A DNA stretch of 64,000 bases from Spirosoma oryzicola (GTDB lineage: Bacteria > Bacteroidota > Bacteroidia > Cytophagales > Spirosomataceae). The notes beneath the pieces are model-generated. The model saw only the letters and a list, made by a program, of their open reading frames with translations. It had not been told where the DNA came from and searched no databases. Shown piece after piece: positions 1 to 9,282 of the stretch (positions within the stretch are counted from its first letter, which is position 1; every line of letters begins with the position of its first letter). A program made the translations under genes and the position numbers. The DNA lies in contig NZ_CP089538.1 of the NCBI RefSeq assembly GCF_021233055.1, positions 973,501-1,037,500 of the forward strand, written 5' to 3'.

Positions 1-542
1 CAGAAACGGGTAATCCCCATAGATTCTACTATCTACCGATAGCGATAGGTGCTATCGTGTTGTTTTGGTACAGCCGTGGCTTGCTGGCTCACATAAGTGA
101 TTTTATTTATTTTAAGCTTAACGAGAGTGCGCTGAATAAGATGGTCAGCGACATAAAAAGCTATGGGAAAATCGAAAAGATGTCAGATGGACAGCGATCC
201 TGGAAGATCCTTAACGGTACGGCTTATGAGTTCAATAGCAAAGACACCGTCCGCGAATTCGAAACGTCTCCCAAAAAATACCTGCTCAACGAAGCATTGG
301 CTCGGGAAGGCGTTGATCGACAGCATTTTGAAGCCATTCGGCAAGGTTTGATTGAAACGGAGTACATGAGTTTTGCCATTTTGCCAGATGGAACCATCTC
401 GTTTACAGAGGATGGGCTGATTGACAACTGTTACGGTATAGCCTATTCAGAAACCGGAACGATGCCTACCTACAACGATTGTGGCGAACTGATCCGATGG
501 GCCAAGATCAGTGGCCATTGGTACGCCTGGGGCACAACCTGA
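1..542 (+). CDS. Membrane-anchored protein of unknown function, 5' end outside the window
   Basis: The reading frame is open to the left edge (codons run from base 3), so the gene is partial. The first visible residues form one hydrophobic segment (about 18 residues, PIAIGAIVLFWY and following), then about 140 soluble residues follow. A GTG at 57 lies inside the hydrophobic segment and is unlikely to be the true start. The soluble part has no family motif that I recognise; it carries two cysteines near the C-terminus (in DNCYG and NDCGEL) and ends in an aromatic tail (GHWYAWGTT). It converges with the kinase-like gene at 579 and is separated from it by a hairpin. Function unknown. Confidence 0.7.
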   Translation, partial: ETGNPHRFYYLPIAIGAIVLFWYSRGLLAHISDFIYFKLNESALNKMVSDIKSYGKIEKMSDGQRSWKILNGTAYEFNSKDTVREFETSPKKYLLNEALAREGVDRQHFEAIRQGLIETEYMSFAILPDGTISFTEDGLIDNCYGIAYSETGTMPTYNDCGELIRWAKISGHWYAWGTT

Positions 543-547
543 AAAAG

Positions 548-576
548 AGTAAGGCGGCTTTCAAAGCCGCCTTACT
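548..576 (-). terminator. Terminator hairpin between convergent genes
   Basis: Perfect 13-bp stem (AGTAAGGCGGCTT paired with AAGCCGCCTTACT) with a 3-base loop. On the minus strand it is followed by CTCTTTTTC, so it best terminates the kinase-like gene ending at 579; there is no T-run in the plus direction. Confidence 0.75.
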
Positions 577-578
577 GA

Positions 579-1664
579 TCAAATGCCTAACGCTCTGAGA
601 ATTTTATCGGCGTCGAAGGTTTCGATAGACGGGAAATACGTTTGGTAGGCTTCCCGCTGAAGTTTCGTGGCGTAGGTGCGGTGAAAGAAATACCGACCGT
701 ACTTAATGACGTAGTTGAGAATAAAGAAGCGGTAAACTTCGGGCAGAAAGCGGATTTCGTTTTCCGTCAACGGATATACCTTGTGATATTCTTGTAGAAA
801 CATCAGGAAACGGTCTTCCATGAGTGGCCCAATGACGTAACTAAATACCGTACGGTCGCCAATGTTGGAGGTAACCCGACTGAAAAAGTAAAAATCCATC
901 ACGCGATAACTGATTCTGAACCAATCGTAATCCCAACGGGAATACAACTCCAGATTCTCCGTTACCGAGAAATTACCGATATTCCAGTCAACAAACACAG
1001 GCATGGTTTCAACCGTCTTGGCGACCAGCTTTTGCCGGTTTTCCAGAAACAGATGACACTGCCTTTTTAGCTCCTCGATGTGCAGCCGGTGTTCAAACTG
1101 GCCGTTTTCCGTTTCCAGCATATCCAGCAAATCCCATACGTCGGAGCGCAAGGTTTTCGACGATTGGGGCAGGACCGTGCTAACGCGTGAACAGGCTTTA
1201 TGAAATTTAGCGATCTGCGACCCCATCTTTCGGATATGCTCCTCTTCCAGCCGACGCGGTAATTTGTACTGACTACGGATTGGATTGTAAAACACGACCC
1301 AGGCGTCGACCATGCCTTCTTTGTGGCGATACGTATACACCTGACCATCACGCACCAGCGATTTAGCGAGCACATTCTCAAACGGATATAGTAAATTGTT
1401 TGAGAGGGCGTGAATAATGCGATGATCTTCGACAAAGTGTTCGTACTTGCCAAAGTAGGAGAGCTTCGCAATAATGCTTTCACCATCCTCAAAGACAACT
1501 TTAAAAACGTGATTGGTCGAAACCTTGGCACTTATATCCGTAATGGTTTGAATCTGGACCGACGGATCGAAACTCGCCCAGGCTTTTTTTATAATAGAGG
1601 GATAATCGACAAGACGCATGAACGAATTATAGCTTTCAATTTTTGTTTCCGGACTGTGTACCAT
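579..1664 (-). CDS. Aminoglycoside-phosphotransferase-like (kinase-fold) protein
   Basis: 361 residues with the layout of the APH/choline-kinase superfamily. The catalytic loop is recognisable as VFVDWNIGNF near residue 225 (the usual H-G-D-x-x-x-x-N with the first His replaced), followed by a metal-binding WDYDW in place of the DFD motif. An N-terminal lobe with VFEDGESIIAKLSYF provides the ATP-site lysine. Such enzymes phosphorylate small metabolites (choline, homoserine, sugars, antibiotics); the substrate cannot be told from sequence. It starts 47 bp after the glutamine-synthetase-family gene on the same strand and is probably co-transcribed with it, which suggests a metabolic rather than a resistance role. 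This is inference from context. Confidence 0.75.
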   Translation of the reverse strand: MVHSPETKIESYNSFMRLVDYPSIIKKAWASFDPSVQIQTITDISAKVSTNHVFKVVFEDGESIIAKLSYFGKYEHFVEDHRIIHALSNNLLYPFENVLAKSLVRDGQVYTYRHKEGMVDAWVVFYNPIRSQYKLPRRLEEEHIRKMGSQIAKFHKACSRVSTVLPQSSKTLRSDVWDLLDMLETENGQFEHRLHIEELKRQCHLFLENRQKLVAKTVETMPVFVDWNIGNFSVTENLELYSRWDYDWFRISYRVMDFYFFSRVTSNIGDRTVFSYVIGPLMEDRFLMFLQEYHKVYPLTENEIRFLPEVYRFFILNYVIKYGRYFFHRTYATKLQREAYQTYFPSIETFDADKILRALGI

Positions 1665-1711
1665 GCAGGAGAAGTACTAAACAGATATGGAAAGCAAAGG
1701 ACTAAAAACTT

Positions 1712-3070
1712 TTATATAATTTCAAAATATCGTTTTAATTCCCAATCACTGACCTGACCGACGTATTGCCGCCATTCCCAGTCACGCGAGCGGGTGAAAT
1801 GGTCAACAAATTCGGCCCCAAACAGTTCATTTGCCACCGAAGATTTTGCCATTGCCCGCGTCGCTTCGGATAAGTTGGCGGGTATAACGCCGTGTTGTTT
1901 ATCGACGTAGCCATTCCCGACGGAAGCCGGAATGTCGAGAGTTAGCTGGTGACGGATACCATATAGGCCGGACGCCAGAGCCGCAGCAATGGCCAGATAA
2001 GGGTTGGAATCCGATCCGGAAACCCGATGTTCAACGCGTGTGTAGGCTTCGGTACGGTTCAATACGCGCAACGCCGTGGTGCGGTTATCCACCGACCAGG
2101 TTACGGTTGTGGGGGCCCAGGCTCCTTCAACCAGCCGCTTGTAGCTATTGACAGTAGGGGCAAACATAGGCGTAATGTGCGGTAGACAGTACAACTGACC
2201 CGCAATGAACTGGCTCATCAGTTCGCTCATGCGGTTGGGTCGGGCCGGATCGTAAAACAGGTTTTTCGTTTTTTCGGCACTCCACAGACTTTGATGAATA
2301 TGGCCGCTGCAACCCGGCAGGTCTGCGTTCCACTTCGCCATGAACGTAGCCACAAGCCCGTGTCGGTACGCAATTTCCCGAACCGCCGTTTTAAACAAAA
2401 CGGCTTTGTCCGCAGCCCGCACCACATCGTCGTGTATGATCGCGGCTTCGTATACGCCCGGTCCAGTTTCGGTATGAAGCCCTTCGAGAGGAATATCGAA
2501 CTGACTCAGCAGATCAAATAAGTCGTGGTAAAACGAACGCTCAAGCGACGGACGCAGGATCGAGTAACCAAACATCCCCGGCGTCAGCGTTTCGAGGTTG
2601 CGAAAATCCTTCTGGTGCAGACTCTGCGGGGTTTCCCGAAAGTTGAACCACTCAAATTCCTGCGCGTATTCGGCATGATAACCCATGTCCTGGCACTGAG
2701 CCGCAATTCGTTTTAGCAGCGACCGGGGGCAGGCTGCCAGATCGTTGCCATCGGGCTGACTAAAATCCGCGAGAAAAAAAGGAATGTTATTTTCCCAGGG
2801 TATTTGCCGAAATGTGGTTAGGTCAAGGCGAACAGGCGCATCGGGATAGCCGGAATGCCAGCCAGTCGTTCGCCCGTTATCGTAAGGCGTATCGGAGGAG
2901 TCCCAACCCCAGACAACATCGCAGAAGCCGTAGCCATCGTTCAGCCCATCCAGAAATTTTTGCCGACTAATGATTTTACCGCGTAACACACCATCAATGT
3001 CAGCAAAGGCATACTTGATTTTGGCGTTGTCGTTTTGTTTGATGAAGGCGATGATGTCTTGTTGATTCAT
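1712..3070 (-). CDS. Glutamine synthetase family protein (gamma-glutamyl ligase type)
   Basis: 452 residues, the length of GlnA/PuuA-type enzymes. An N-terminal beta-grasp region (residues 1-105) is followed by the catalytic domain with the metal-binding ETGPGVYEAAI, the FMAKW strand that replaces FMPKP, the SGHIHQSLW loop carrying the ATP-site histidine, and the NRTTALRV and HRVSGSDSNPYLAIAAALA blocks near the C-terminus. These ligases join glutamate to ammonia or to an amine. The FMAKW/CSGHIHQ variants and the lack of the adenylylation-loop tyrosine motif of housekeeping GlnA point to a gamma-glutamyl-amine ligase rather than the main glutamine synthetase, but the substrate is not determined. 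It lies between a fucosidase (70 bp upstream) and a kinase-fold gene (47 bp downstream), all on the minus strand. Confidence 0.85.
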   Translation of the reverse strand: MNQQDIIAFIKQNDNAKIKYAFADIDGVLRGKIISRQKFLDGLNDGYGFCDVVWGWDSSDTPYDNGRTTGWHSGYPDAPVRLDLTTFRQIPWENNIPFFLADFSQPDGNDLAACPRSLLKRIAAQCQDMGYHAEYAQEFEWFNFRETPQSLHQKDFRNLETLTPGMFGYSILRPSLERSFYHDLFDLLSQFDIPLEGLHTETGPGVYEAAIIHDDVVRAADKAVLFKTAVREIAYRHGLVATFMAKWNADLPGCSGHIHQSLWSAEKTKNLFYDPARPNRMSELMSQFIAGQLYCLPHITPMFAPTVNSYKRLVEGAWAPTTVTWSVDNRTTALRVLNRTEAYTRVEHRVSGSDSNPYLAIAAALASGLYGIRHQLTLDIPASVGNGYVDKQHGVIPANLSEATRAMAKSSVANELFGAEFVDHFTRSRDWEWRQYVGQVSDWELKRYFEII

Positions 3071-3140
3071 GGCGTGTTTCTGTGACGAAGAGCTACGTTA
3101 AATGACGTTACCGAAAGGTGCAAGGTAACAGAGTCTAACT

Positions 3141-5291
3141 TTATTCTTTTATCCATTCTACTTCCATATTTGGTAAAAGAAGCGTCCGGTGGGGCGAAAC
3201 GGGGTTGTGGGCCTGCCAGCGAACGGGATAATACGACCCACCTTTCAACGAAACGGGCGATAGTTGTTTCCGGTAAATAACCTGCGGGACATCATAATCT
3301 ATACCAGCCGGCGTCTGCTTCTGAAAATTATTGAATAGCTTGACCAGCAGTTGATTCTTTCCTTTTTGCAGAGGAAGCAGCAGGACATCTTTTTCTGAGG
3401 GCTTCTTTTCCGGGTTGTTGCGCACAAACAATTGCTTCCCATTGAGCGCAACGACCAAGCCGTCACCGCTGGTAATACCGACCAGTACGGATTGATCAGC
3501 GGGAGCCGTGATTTCCTGCAATAGATAATACGCAGTTGTCATGTCGGCGGGTAAGGGGTAGACTTGTCCATTTTTCCAGTCGCTTTTCGGTTGCCAAAGC
3601 TGTCCTTTAGCAGTAGGCCAGGGTTTAGCAGGATCGATGTTTTGGGCGTCGCTGCTTAGGTCGCCGATACCTGAGTCAAAGGGGCCAGATAGGTAAATTG
3701 GGCCAAAGGTTAGTTTTGACAGATCGGTTGCCAGCTTGATCGGCTTATCACCATCCAAGGTCACAACCGATGTGTTGGTAGCGAGGGTTAAATCGATTTT
3801 CTGTCCTTTCTCTTCGTCGGTATACACGAGCGTTGGCCGGAAGCGGCCCGACTGACGCGGCTGTACGGTCCAGGATTCCGCTACGGTACTCTGGAAGCGA
3901 GAATTGTAATCGACGCCCGAATTGCTGTAGTGCTTGTAAGCGTTGGCGCTGGTAAGTAAAATTTTCTTGTCCGATTCCGAAACTGGATTGTAAGGCGCTA
4001 CTTTGTAGCCATCGGCAAACTCAACAACAAGTACATTGACTTCTTTTTTCGGATTCAGGCCGGAAGGAAGCGTGATTACAGGGCCATTTTTTTCCTGGTT
4101 AAAACGCATGGATTCCGTTTTCTCCCCCAGAACGGATACGCTCTTGATGGTTCCTGTCAGATTAGATAGTGTTATTTTGTTGCCTTCCGGTCGGGAAAGC
4201 ACGTGAAGGTACAATTTGTTGGGACGGCTGGTCACGCTGCCCCAGGCAAACGTCGTATAAAAAGGATCGGGATCGACACCGTAGATCGCTTCGCCGTTTT
4301 TTTGCAGCCAGCTCCCTATTTTCAGCAAGATATCTTTCTCGTACGGAACAACCGAGCCATCGCCTTTGGGGCCGATGTTGAGTAAATATTTGCCACCCCG
4401 GCTGACGACTCGAATAAGGCTGGTTAGCTTCTCCCGGTATTTTTCATCTTCCGGCACGTGCTTCTGCCAGGACCGGTACCCCCACGTCTCATCAAAAAAC
4501 GACGCGGGTGATTGCCAGGGTACACCAATGGTATAGTCGGGTTCCTGGTTGTCGCCCATCACCGTGAAATCGCCCATGTCGTTGCCGATGCGGCTACCGA
4601 TCATGCAGTTGGGTTGCAACCGATGAACCAGATTGCGCATGTCGCGGCTTTGTTCCAGCGACTGAGAACCCATATCGAACCAGAGTTCGGCCACGGGACC
4701 ATAGTTCGTTAAAAGCTCAGTAATCTGTTGTTTATTGTAAGTATGATGGGCGGGCGTAATAAGATCAGAATTGTGGCTCGAAATGGGTGATGCTTCCGGA
4801 AAATGCCAGTCGATCAGGGAGAAATATAAGCCAAACGTGATCCCGTGTCGGCGGCAGGCATCCGAAAGCTCCTTAATTACATCGCGTTTAAAGGGCGTAG
4901 CGTCAACCACGTTAAAATCAGTCGTTGCCGTTTTGAACATGCAAAAACCGTCGTGGTGTTTTGAGGTTATCACAATCGAGCGCATACCCGCCCGTTTAGC
5001 AAGCAGCGCAATCGAGTCAGCGTTCCAGTGGGTGGGATTAAACTGGCGGGCTACGCGCGCATACGTATCGCTGTAAATACCCGCGTGGGCCTGTATCTGT
5101 TCGCTTAGGCCAACCGTAACGGGTTTATCGTTCCAGACGCCACCCAACACCGAATAGATCCCGCCAAAGTGAATGAACATGGAATACTTCTGGTCTTTCC
5201 ATTCTTTCAGCGCTTTCGGCTCGATCTGGGCGTGGAGAGAAGAAAACGAAATGACGGCAAGAGCCGCTAACAGAACTGTTCTGATCGTCAT
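3141..5291 (-). CDS. Secreted alpha-L-fucosidase, GH29
   Basis: 716 residues. Signal peptide at residues 1-21 (cleavage after LHA-Q). GH29 catalytic barrel at about 25-345 with the family blocks KYSMFIHFGGIYS, KHHDGFCMF (residues 111-119) and ELWFDMG, where D206 is the expected nucleophile. C-terminal beta domains (about 350-716) include a PA14-like or sugar-binding region with GDGLVVALNGKQLFV. It removes terminal alpha-L-fucose from glycans in the periplasm or outside the cell. No SusC/SusD pair is adjacent, so it is not part of an obvious utilisation locus. The glutamine-synthetase-family gene follows 70 bp downstream without a hairpin, so read-through is possible. Confidence 0.92.
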   Translation of the reverse strand: MTIRTVLLAALAVISFSSLHAQIEPKALKEWKDQKYSMFIHFGGIYSVLGGVWNDKPVTVGLSEQIQAHAGIYSDTYARVARQFNPTHWNADSIALLAKRAGMRSIVITSKHHDGFCMFKTATTDFNVVDATPFKRDVIKELSDACRRHGITFGLYFSLIDWHFPEASPISSHNSDLITPAHHTYNKQQITELLTNYGPVAELWFDMGSQSLEQSRDMRNLVHRLQPNCMIGSRIGNDMGDFTVMGDNQEPDYTIGVPWQSPASFFDETWGYRSWQKHVPEDEKYREKLTSLIRVVSRGGKYLLNIGPKGDGSVVPYEKDILLKIGSWLQKNGEAIYGVDPDPFYTTFAWGSVTSRPNKLYLHVLSRPEGNKITLSNLTGTIKSVSVLGEKTESMRFNQEKNGPVITLPSGLNPKKEVNVLVVEFADGYKVAPYNPVSESDKKILLTSANAYKHYSNSGVDYNSRFQSTVAESWTVQPRQSGRFRPTLVYTDEEKGQKIDLTLATNTSVVTLDGDKPIKLATDLSKLTFGPIYLSGPFDSGIGDLSSDAQNIDPAKPWPTAKGQLWQPKSDWKNGQVYPLPADMTTAYYLLQEITAPADQSVLVGITSGDGLVVALNGKQLFVRNNPEKKPSEKDVLLLPLQKGKNQLLVKLFNNFQKQTPAGIDYDVPQVIYRKQLSPVSLKGGSYYPVRWQAHNPVSPHRTLLLPNMEVEWIKE

Positions 5292-5349
5292 AAAAGCGCT
5301 GCGAATGATGTAAGCAGTGCGATTTATAAAAACTGAATCAGTTACACAA

Positions 5350-5386
5350 ACGAAACAGGCTGCCTATCTTCATAAGCAGCCTGCAA
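5350..5386 (-). terminator. Terminator downstream of the nucleoside transporter
   Basis: 8-bp stem CAGGCTGC / GCAGCCTG with a 12-base loop, followed on the minus strand by TTTCGTTTG. It lies about 25 bp past the stop of the gene ending at 5409. Confidence 0.6.
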
Positions 5387-5408
5387 TGATGGATTTACTA
5401 GTGATTTA

Positions 5409-6650
5409 TCACAGAAGCAGACCCGCTAGCGTGGCCGACATGTAGCTGGCTAATGTACCACATATAAGTGCTTTGAAACCAAGTCGGGCCAGGTCGCTCC
5501 GGCGTTTGGGGGCAAGCTCACCAATCCCGCCAACCTGAATGGCGATAGAACTGAAGTTAGCGAAACCGCATAAGGCAAAGCTTGTAATGGCAATGGTTTT
5601 GGGTTCGAGCGTTGGCCGGATCTTGATCAGTTCAAGATAAGCGACAAATTCGTTTACTACCATTTTGGTACCCATCAGCGACCCCGCTGCCTCAATATCT
5701 TTCGATGGTACTCCCATTGCCCAGGCAAATACGGAGAATAGTTTGCCCAGCAGAAAATTAAGACTCAGGTTGTCCATGTTCAGCACGTAGAAGCCCAATC
5801 GGAACAGCAGGCTGTCGAGCAAAGCGATCAACGCAATAAACCCGATCAGCATGGCAATGACGTTGAAACCAACTTTTAGTCCTTCGCTGGCACCGGCGGC
5901 AATGGCATCGAGCAGGTTCGCGTGCGCTTTCTTAATCTCGACCTTTACCGTACCCTGGGTTTCCGACACCTGCGTTTCGGGCATAACGATCTTGCTGATG
6001 ACCAGCGCACCCGGTGCGGCCATAATACTCGCAGCCAACAGATAAGGAGCCGGAACGCCGAGCGAAATATAAACCGCCAGTACCCCACCCGCAATACAGG
6101 CAAACGAGCCGGTCATGGAGGCCAACAACTCCGAATTGGTCATCCCGTTCAGGTACGGTTTGATCATAATCTGCGCTTCAACCTGTCCCACAAACGTACT
6201 GGCTACGTTGGATAAGGCTTCGGCACCACTAACGCCCATCAGCCATTTCATCGCCCGCGCCATGATGGCCACCACCCGTTGCATGATACCCAAGTGGTAG
6301 AAAATGTTAACCAGTACCGCGACGAAAATGATGGTTGGAATGATCTGGAAAAAGAAGATCAGGTTATTGTCGCTTCCAAACGCCTGAGAGAGCAGATACC
6401 GCTTGACCAGAGGCCCAAACACAAATTCGGCCCCCGAACTTGCTTTTTGCAGCAGACCATCTACGTAATAACCCAGCGCCTGAAAAAGATTGCGACCCAC
6501 GTCAGTCTTTAATACAAAAACGGCCAGGCCAAATTGAAGGGAAAGCCCAACGATGACAGTACGATAATTTATTGCTTTTCTATTGTCGGAGAGGGCATAT
6601 GCAATACCCAAAATCAACACAACGCCAATGAGGCCGGTAAAACGATCCAT
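5409..6650 (-). CDS. Concentrative nucleoside transporter (NupC/CNT family)
   Basis: 413 residues, normal CNT length. The three family regions are present in order: N-terminal helices with FQALGYYVDGLLQKA, the Gate region with GSAEALSN-type GVSGAEALSNVASTFVGQVEAQIMIKPYL (residues about 140-170) followed by the MTNSELLASMTGSFACIAGGVLAVY helices, and a C-terminal region with ALCGFANFSSIAIQVGGIGELAP. The transporter imports nucleosides by symport with Na+ or H+ across the inner membrane. The GQVEAQ and CGFANFSSI blocks form the nucleoside and cation sites in known members. It is probably a single-gene unit, with hairpins on both sides. Confidence 0.93.
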   Translation of the reverse strand: MDRFTGLIGVVLILGIAYALSDNRKAINYRTVIVGLSLQFGLAVFVLKTDVGRNLFQALGYYVDGLLQKASSGAEFVFGPLVKRYLLSQAFGSDNNLIFFFQIIPTIIFVAVLVNIFYHLGIMQRVVAIMARAMKWLMGVSGAEALSNVASTFVGQVEAQIMIKPYLNGMTNSELLASMTGSFACIAGGVLAVYISLGVPAPYLLAASIMAAPGALVISKIVMPETQVSETQGTVKVEIKKAHANLLDAIAAGASEGLKVGFNVIAMLIGFIALIALLDSLLFRLGFYVLNMDNLSLNFLLGKLFSVFAWAMGVPSKDIEAAGSLMGTKMVVNEFVAYLELIKIRPTLEPKTIAITSFALCGFANFSSIAIQVGGIGELAPKRRSDLARLGFKALICGTLASYMSATLAGLLL

Positions 6651-6731
6651 TCAGAAAAAATACAAATCCAGTTAGGTTGGCGAATATACAAAAAGATGGA
6701 AAGCAATAAGTCTTGTCTACGGCTTTGTAAA

Positions 6732-6782
6732 CGAAAAGAGATTGAATTGACGAATTTTATTTGCCAATTCAATCTCTTTTCG
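6732..6782. terminator. Long bidirectional terminator hairpin
   Basis: Perfect 18-bp stem (arms 6732-6749 and 6765-6782, beginning CGAAAAGAGATTGAATTG) with a 15-base AT-rich loop. The arms start with A-runs and end with T-runs, so it can act in both directions. It lies 90 bp past ppk1 and upstream of the nucleoside transporter. Confidence 0.75.
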
Positions 6783-6872
6783 GTCTTAGAACGGTGCCAG
6801 CTGATCAACGCTGCCAAGTCTAACGGGCTGCTAGATCATGGATCTCTACCTGATAATTTTCCTACTTGTAGG

Positions 6873-9215
6873 CTAAATATCGGCGATGGCCCGTTCCGCT
6901 CCTTCCTGATACTCTTCTTCCAGCTTGGCTACTTCAGCAGGTTTGATCTCAGGGTCAAACAGCCGGGTGTCCATAGCCTCTTTCTCGGTGATATCAAAGA
7001 AGCGCTGGTGCATGTTGAACGGTTCGCTACCGGCAGCAACCTCGCATTTTTTGAAATTACCATCTTCCATCAACTCGTAGGCGTTGATGTTATCCCTTAG
7101 GTTATAGTCGAGGATGGCAATAACGAGTTGCTTTACGCGCTGATCGGCTAGGAAAAACAACGATTCAATACGTCTGTCAAAGCTTCGTACCATGATATCA
7201 GCACTACCGCCGTACACTTTTGGATCTCCGTTATTATGGAAATAATAAACGCGGGTATGTTCCAGAAAATCGCCGACAATCGACCGAACGGTGATGTTAT
7301 CGCTCAGTCCGGCGCGTTGCGGACGTAGGCAGCAGATGCTACGGACGATCAGCCGAACGGGAACACCCGCCTGCGATGCCTTGTACAGTTCATCGATAAC
7401 CTGTTTGTCCTCCAGCGAATTCACTTTTATGCAAATCCCACTCGGTAAACCACGCTGGGCGTTGTCCGCTTCAATTCGGATCAGCCGAAGCAACTGCTCG
7501 CGCATATCGCGGGGAGCCGTAATCAGGTATTGGTACTCGTTTGGCAGCGAGTGACCCGTAATGACGTTAAAAAATTCCGAAATGTCGTGCGTGTAGATCT
7601 CGTTGGTTGTCAACAGCCCGATGTCGGTATACAGGCGTGAGGTATCTTCGTTGTAGTTTCCGGTGGCCATGTGGGCGTAGCGAACCACACGGCTGCCTTC
7701 ATTGCGTACGACCAACAGCAGCTTGGTGTGCGTTTTGTACCGGCTGATGCCATAGATCACGAAACAACCCGCTTTTTGCAGACGCTGTGCTTCCCGGATG
7801 TTGTTTTCTTCGTCGAAACGGGCTTTTACTTCGAACAAAACCGAAACGTGTTTGCCATTCTCAGCTGCCTTCAACAATGCTTCGGTGACCCGTGACCGCT
7901 TCGCCAGACGATAAACCGTGATTTTGATCGCTAGCACGTTCGGGTCTTCAGCCGCTTGTTCGAGCAATTGCAGTACCGGCTCGAAATTGTTGTACGGATG
8001 GTGCAACAGCAAATCCCGTTGCTTGATCACGTCAAAAATATTCTCATTTTTATCCCGGTCGCGTCCGAAGCCAAGCGGTGGCACCGGCGCGTGCGGACGC
8101 GGCATGTCATTTTTGAATTCCGGATGGCCAATGACTTGCCAGAACGCCGAGAAGTCAAGTAATGTGCTCGATTCAAAGATGTTCAGCTCGTCAATCTCCC
8201 AGCGCTTTTTAAGCAGGTTGATCATCCAGGGAGAACCGACTTCGCTTTTCCCGTTTGTTTCGACCTCGATGCGGGTAACGCGGCCCAATCGGCGACTCTT
8301 GATCTTCTGCCGTACCTCATCCAGAAAGTCTATTTCGTCGTCGTCATTTTCTTCTAAGGTAAAGTCGCCGTTCCGGGTGATGCGAAACAAATCGACGGAC
8401 AGAATCTCTACATTGCGGTAAAGCTTTTTAATATTCTGCCGAATAATAGTCTCGATGGGTAAAAATAGCGTTAGGTCTTCCCGTTCGAACGAAAGAAAAC
8501 GGGGGAGGTTAGCTGGAATCTGGACAAACGATAAACGTTGCCGATCATCTTCGTCTTCAGAGCGAAGGCTTTGCAGATCCGCCCCGTCCGGATTTTGGGT
8601 AACAACCCCGAAAATAAGCACTTTGGCCAGCAGCACCGGGAAGGTGTGCGTATAGTCATAGAGCATCGGCGTCAGGGTCGGATAAATGGCCCGGTCAAAG
8701 TAATTGGTAGCTTCGGTTCTTTCGTCGTCGGTCAACTCATCGTAGCTGGCTAGCTTGAGTCCGTTTTCGAAAAACAAGGGCAGCAACTGATCCGTGAAGA
8801 CAGCCTGCTGATCGCGGCAAAATTGTTGAGAAGCGGTGTACAGGGCTTTCCGGAAGGGTACTTCGCGTAAGCCTGAGTAATCGATACGTTGCTTGTGGTA
8901 GTCGAGGTAATTGTACAGACTGCCGACACGGATCATAAAGAACTCGTCGAGATTCGAGGCCGAAATAGCCAGAAATTTCAACCGCTCCATGAGTGTCCGG
9001 TTTTCACTACGCGCCTGATCCAGAACACGTTCATTAAACTTAAGCCAGCTTAAATCGCGACTAAGGTAATCGCTCTGGTCAATAACGCTACTAACTTTTT
9101 CGCTAACTTTTGCCATTTTATCAGTTGACGACTTCGTTTGATCTTGCTGACGGTGGGTGAAACGGGAAACGAGGTTTTCCAGTAACGAACGGTTTGGGTT
9201 TAGGGAATAGCGCAT
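6873..9215 (-). CDS. ppk1: Polyphosphate kinase 1
   Basis: 780 residues; PPK1 is usually 690-740. It makes inorganic polyphosphate from ATP. The N-terminal domain (DYLSRDLSWLKFNERVLDQA at about 49-68), head domain, and two phospholipase-D-like C-terminal domains are all present. The autophosphorylated histidine is H496 in the YKTHTKLL block, with H515 in RYAHMATGNYNEDTSRLYTDIG. The first 33 residues are a basic, poorly conserved extension; an ATG at 9116 (MAKVSEKV) gives 747 residues and is the more usual length, so the true start may be there. Transcribed after gyrB with a hairpin in between, so likely separate from it. Confidence 0.95.
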   Translation of the reverse strand: MRYSLNPNRSLLENLVSRFTHRQQDQTKSSTDKMAKVSEKVSSVIDQSDYLSRDLSWLKFNERVLDQARSENRTLMERLKFLAISASNLDEFFMIRVGSLYNYLDYHKQRIDYSGLREVPFRKALYTASQQFCRDQQAVFTDQLLPLFFENGLKLASYDELTDDERTEATNYFDRAIYPTLTPMLYDYTHTFPVLLAKVLIFGVVTQNPDGADLQSLRSEDEDDRQRLSFVQIPANLPRFLSFEREDLTLFLPIETIIRQNIKKLYRNVEILSVDLFRITRNGDFTLEENDDDEIDFLDEVRQKIKSRRLGRVTRIEVETNGKSEVGSPWMINLLKKRWEIDELNIFESSTLLDFSAFWQVIGHPEFKNDMPRPHAPVPPLGFGRDRDKNENIFDVIKQRDLLLHHPYNNFEPVLQLLEQAAEDPNVLAIKITVYRLAKRSRVTEALLKAAENGKHVSVLFEVKARFDEENNIREAQRLQKAGCFVIYGISRYKTHTKLLLVVRNEGSRVVRYAHMATGNYNEDTSRLYTDIGLLTTNEIYTHDISEFFNVITGHSLPNEYQYLITAPRDMREQLLRLIRIEADNAQRGLPSGICIKVNSLEDKQVIDELYKASQAGVPVRLIVRSICCLRPQRAGLSDNITVRSIVGDFLEHTRVYYFHNNGDPKVYGGSADIMVRSFDRRIESLFFLADQRVKQLVIAILDYNLRDNINAYELMEDGNFKKCEVAAGSEPFNMHQRFFDITEKEAMDTRLFDPEIKPAEVAKLEEEYQEGAERAIADI

Positions 9216-9241
9216 ACAGCAATAAAACTTTGAAGTACAAC

Positions 9242-9267
9242 AAAAAAGCGGGCTTTTCAGCCCGCTC
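9242..9267 (-). terminator. gyrB terminator
   Basis: Stem AGCGGGCT / AGCCCGCT with a 4-base loop, followed on the minus strand by TTTTTTG. It starts 16 bp past the gyrB stop. Confidence 0.8.
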
Positions 9268-9282
9268 TATGTTATCATTCGG

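Noticed and set aside
6534..7100. 188-codon plus-strand frame
   Set aside because: It is antisense to the ppk1 end and crosses a terminator hairpin; no family features.
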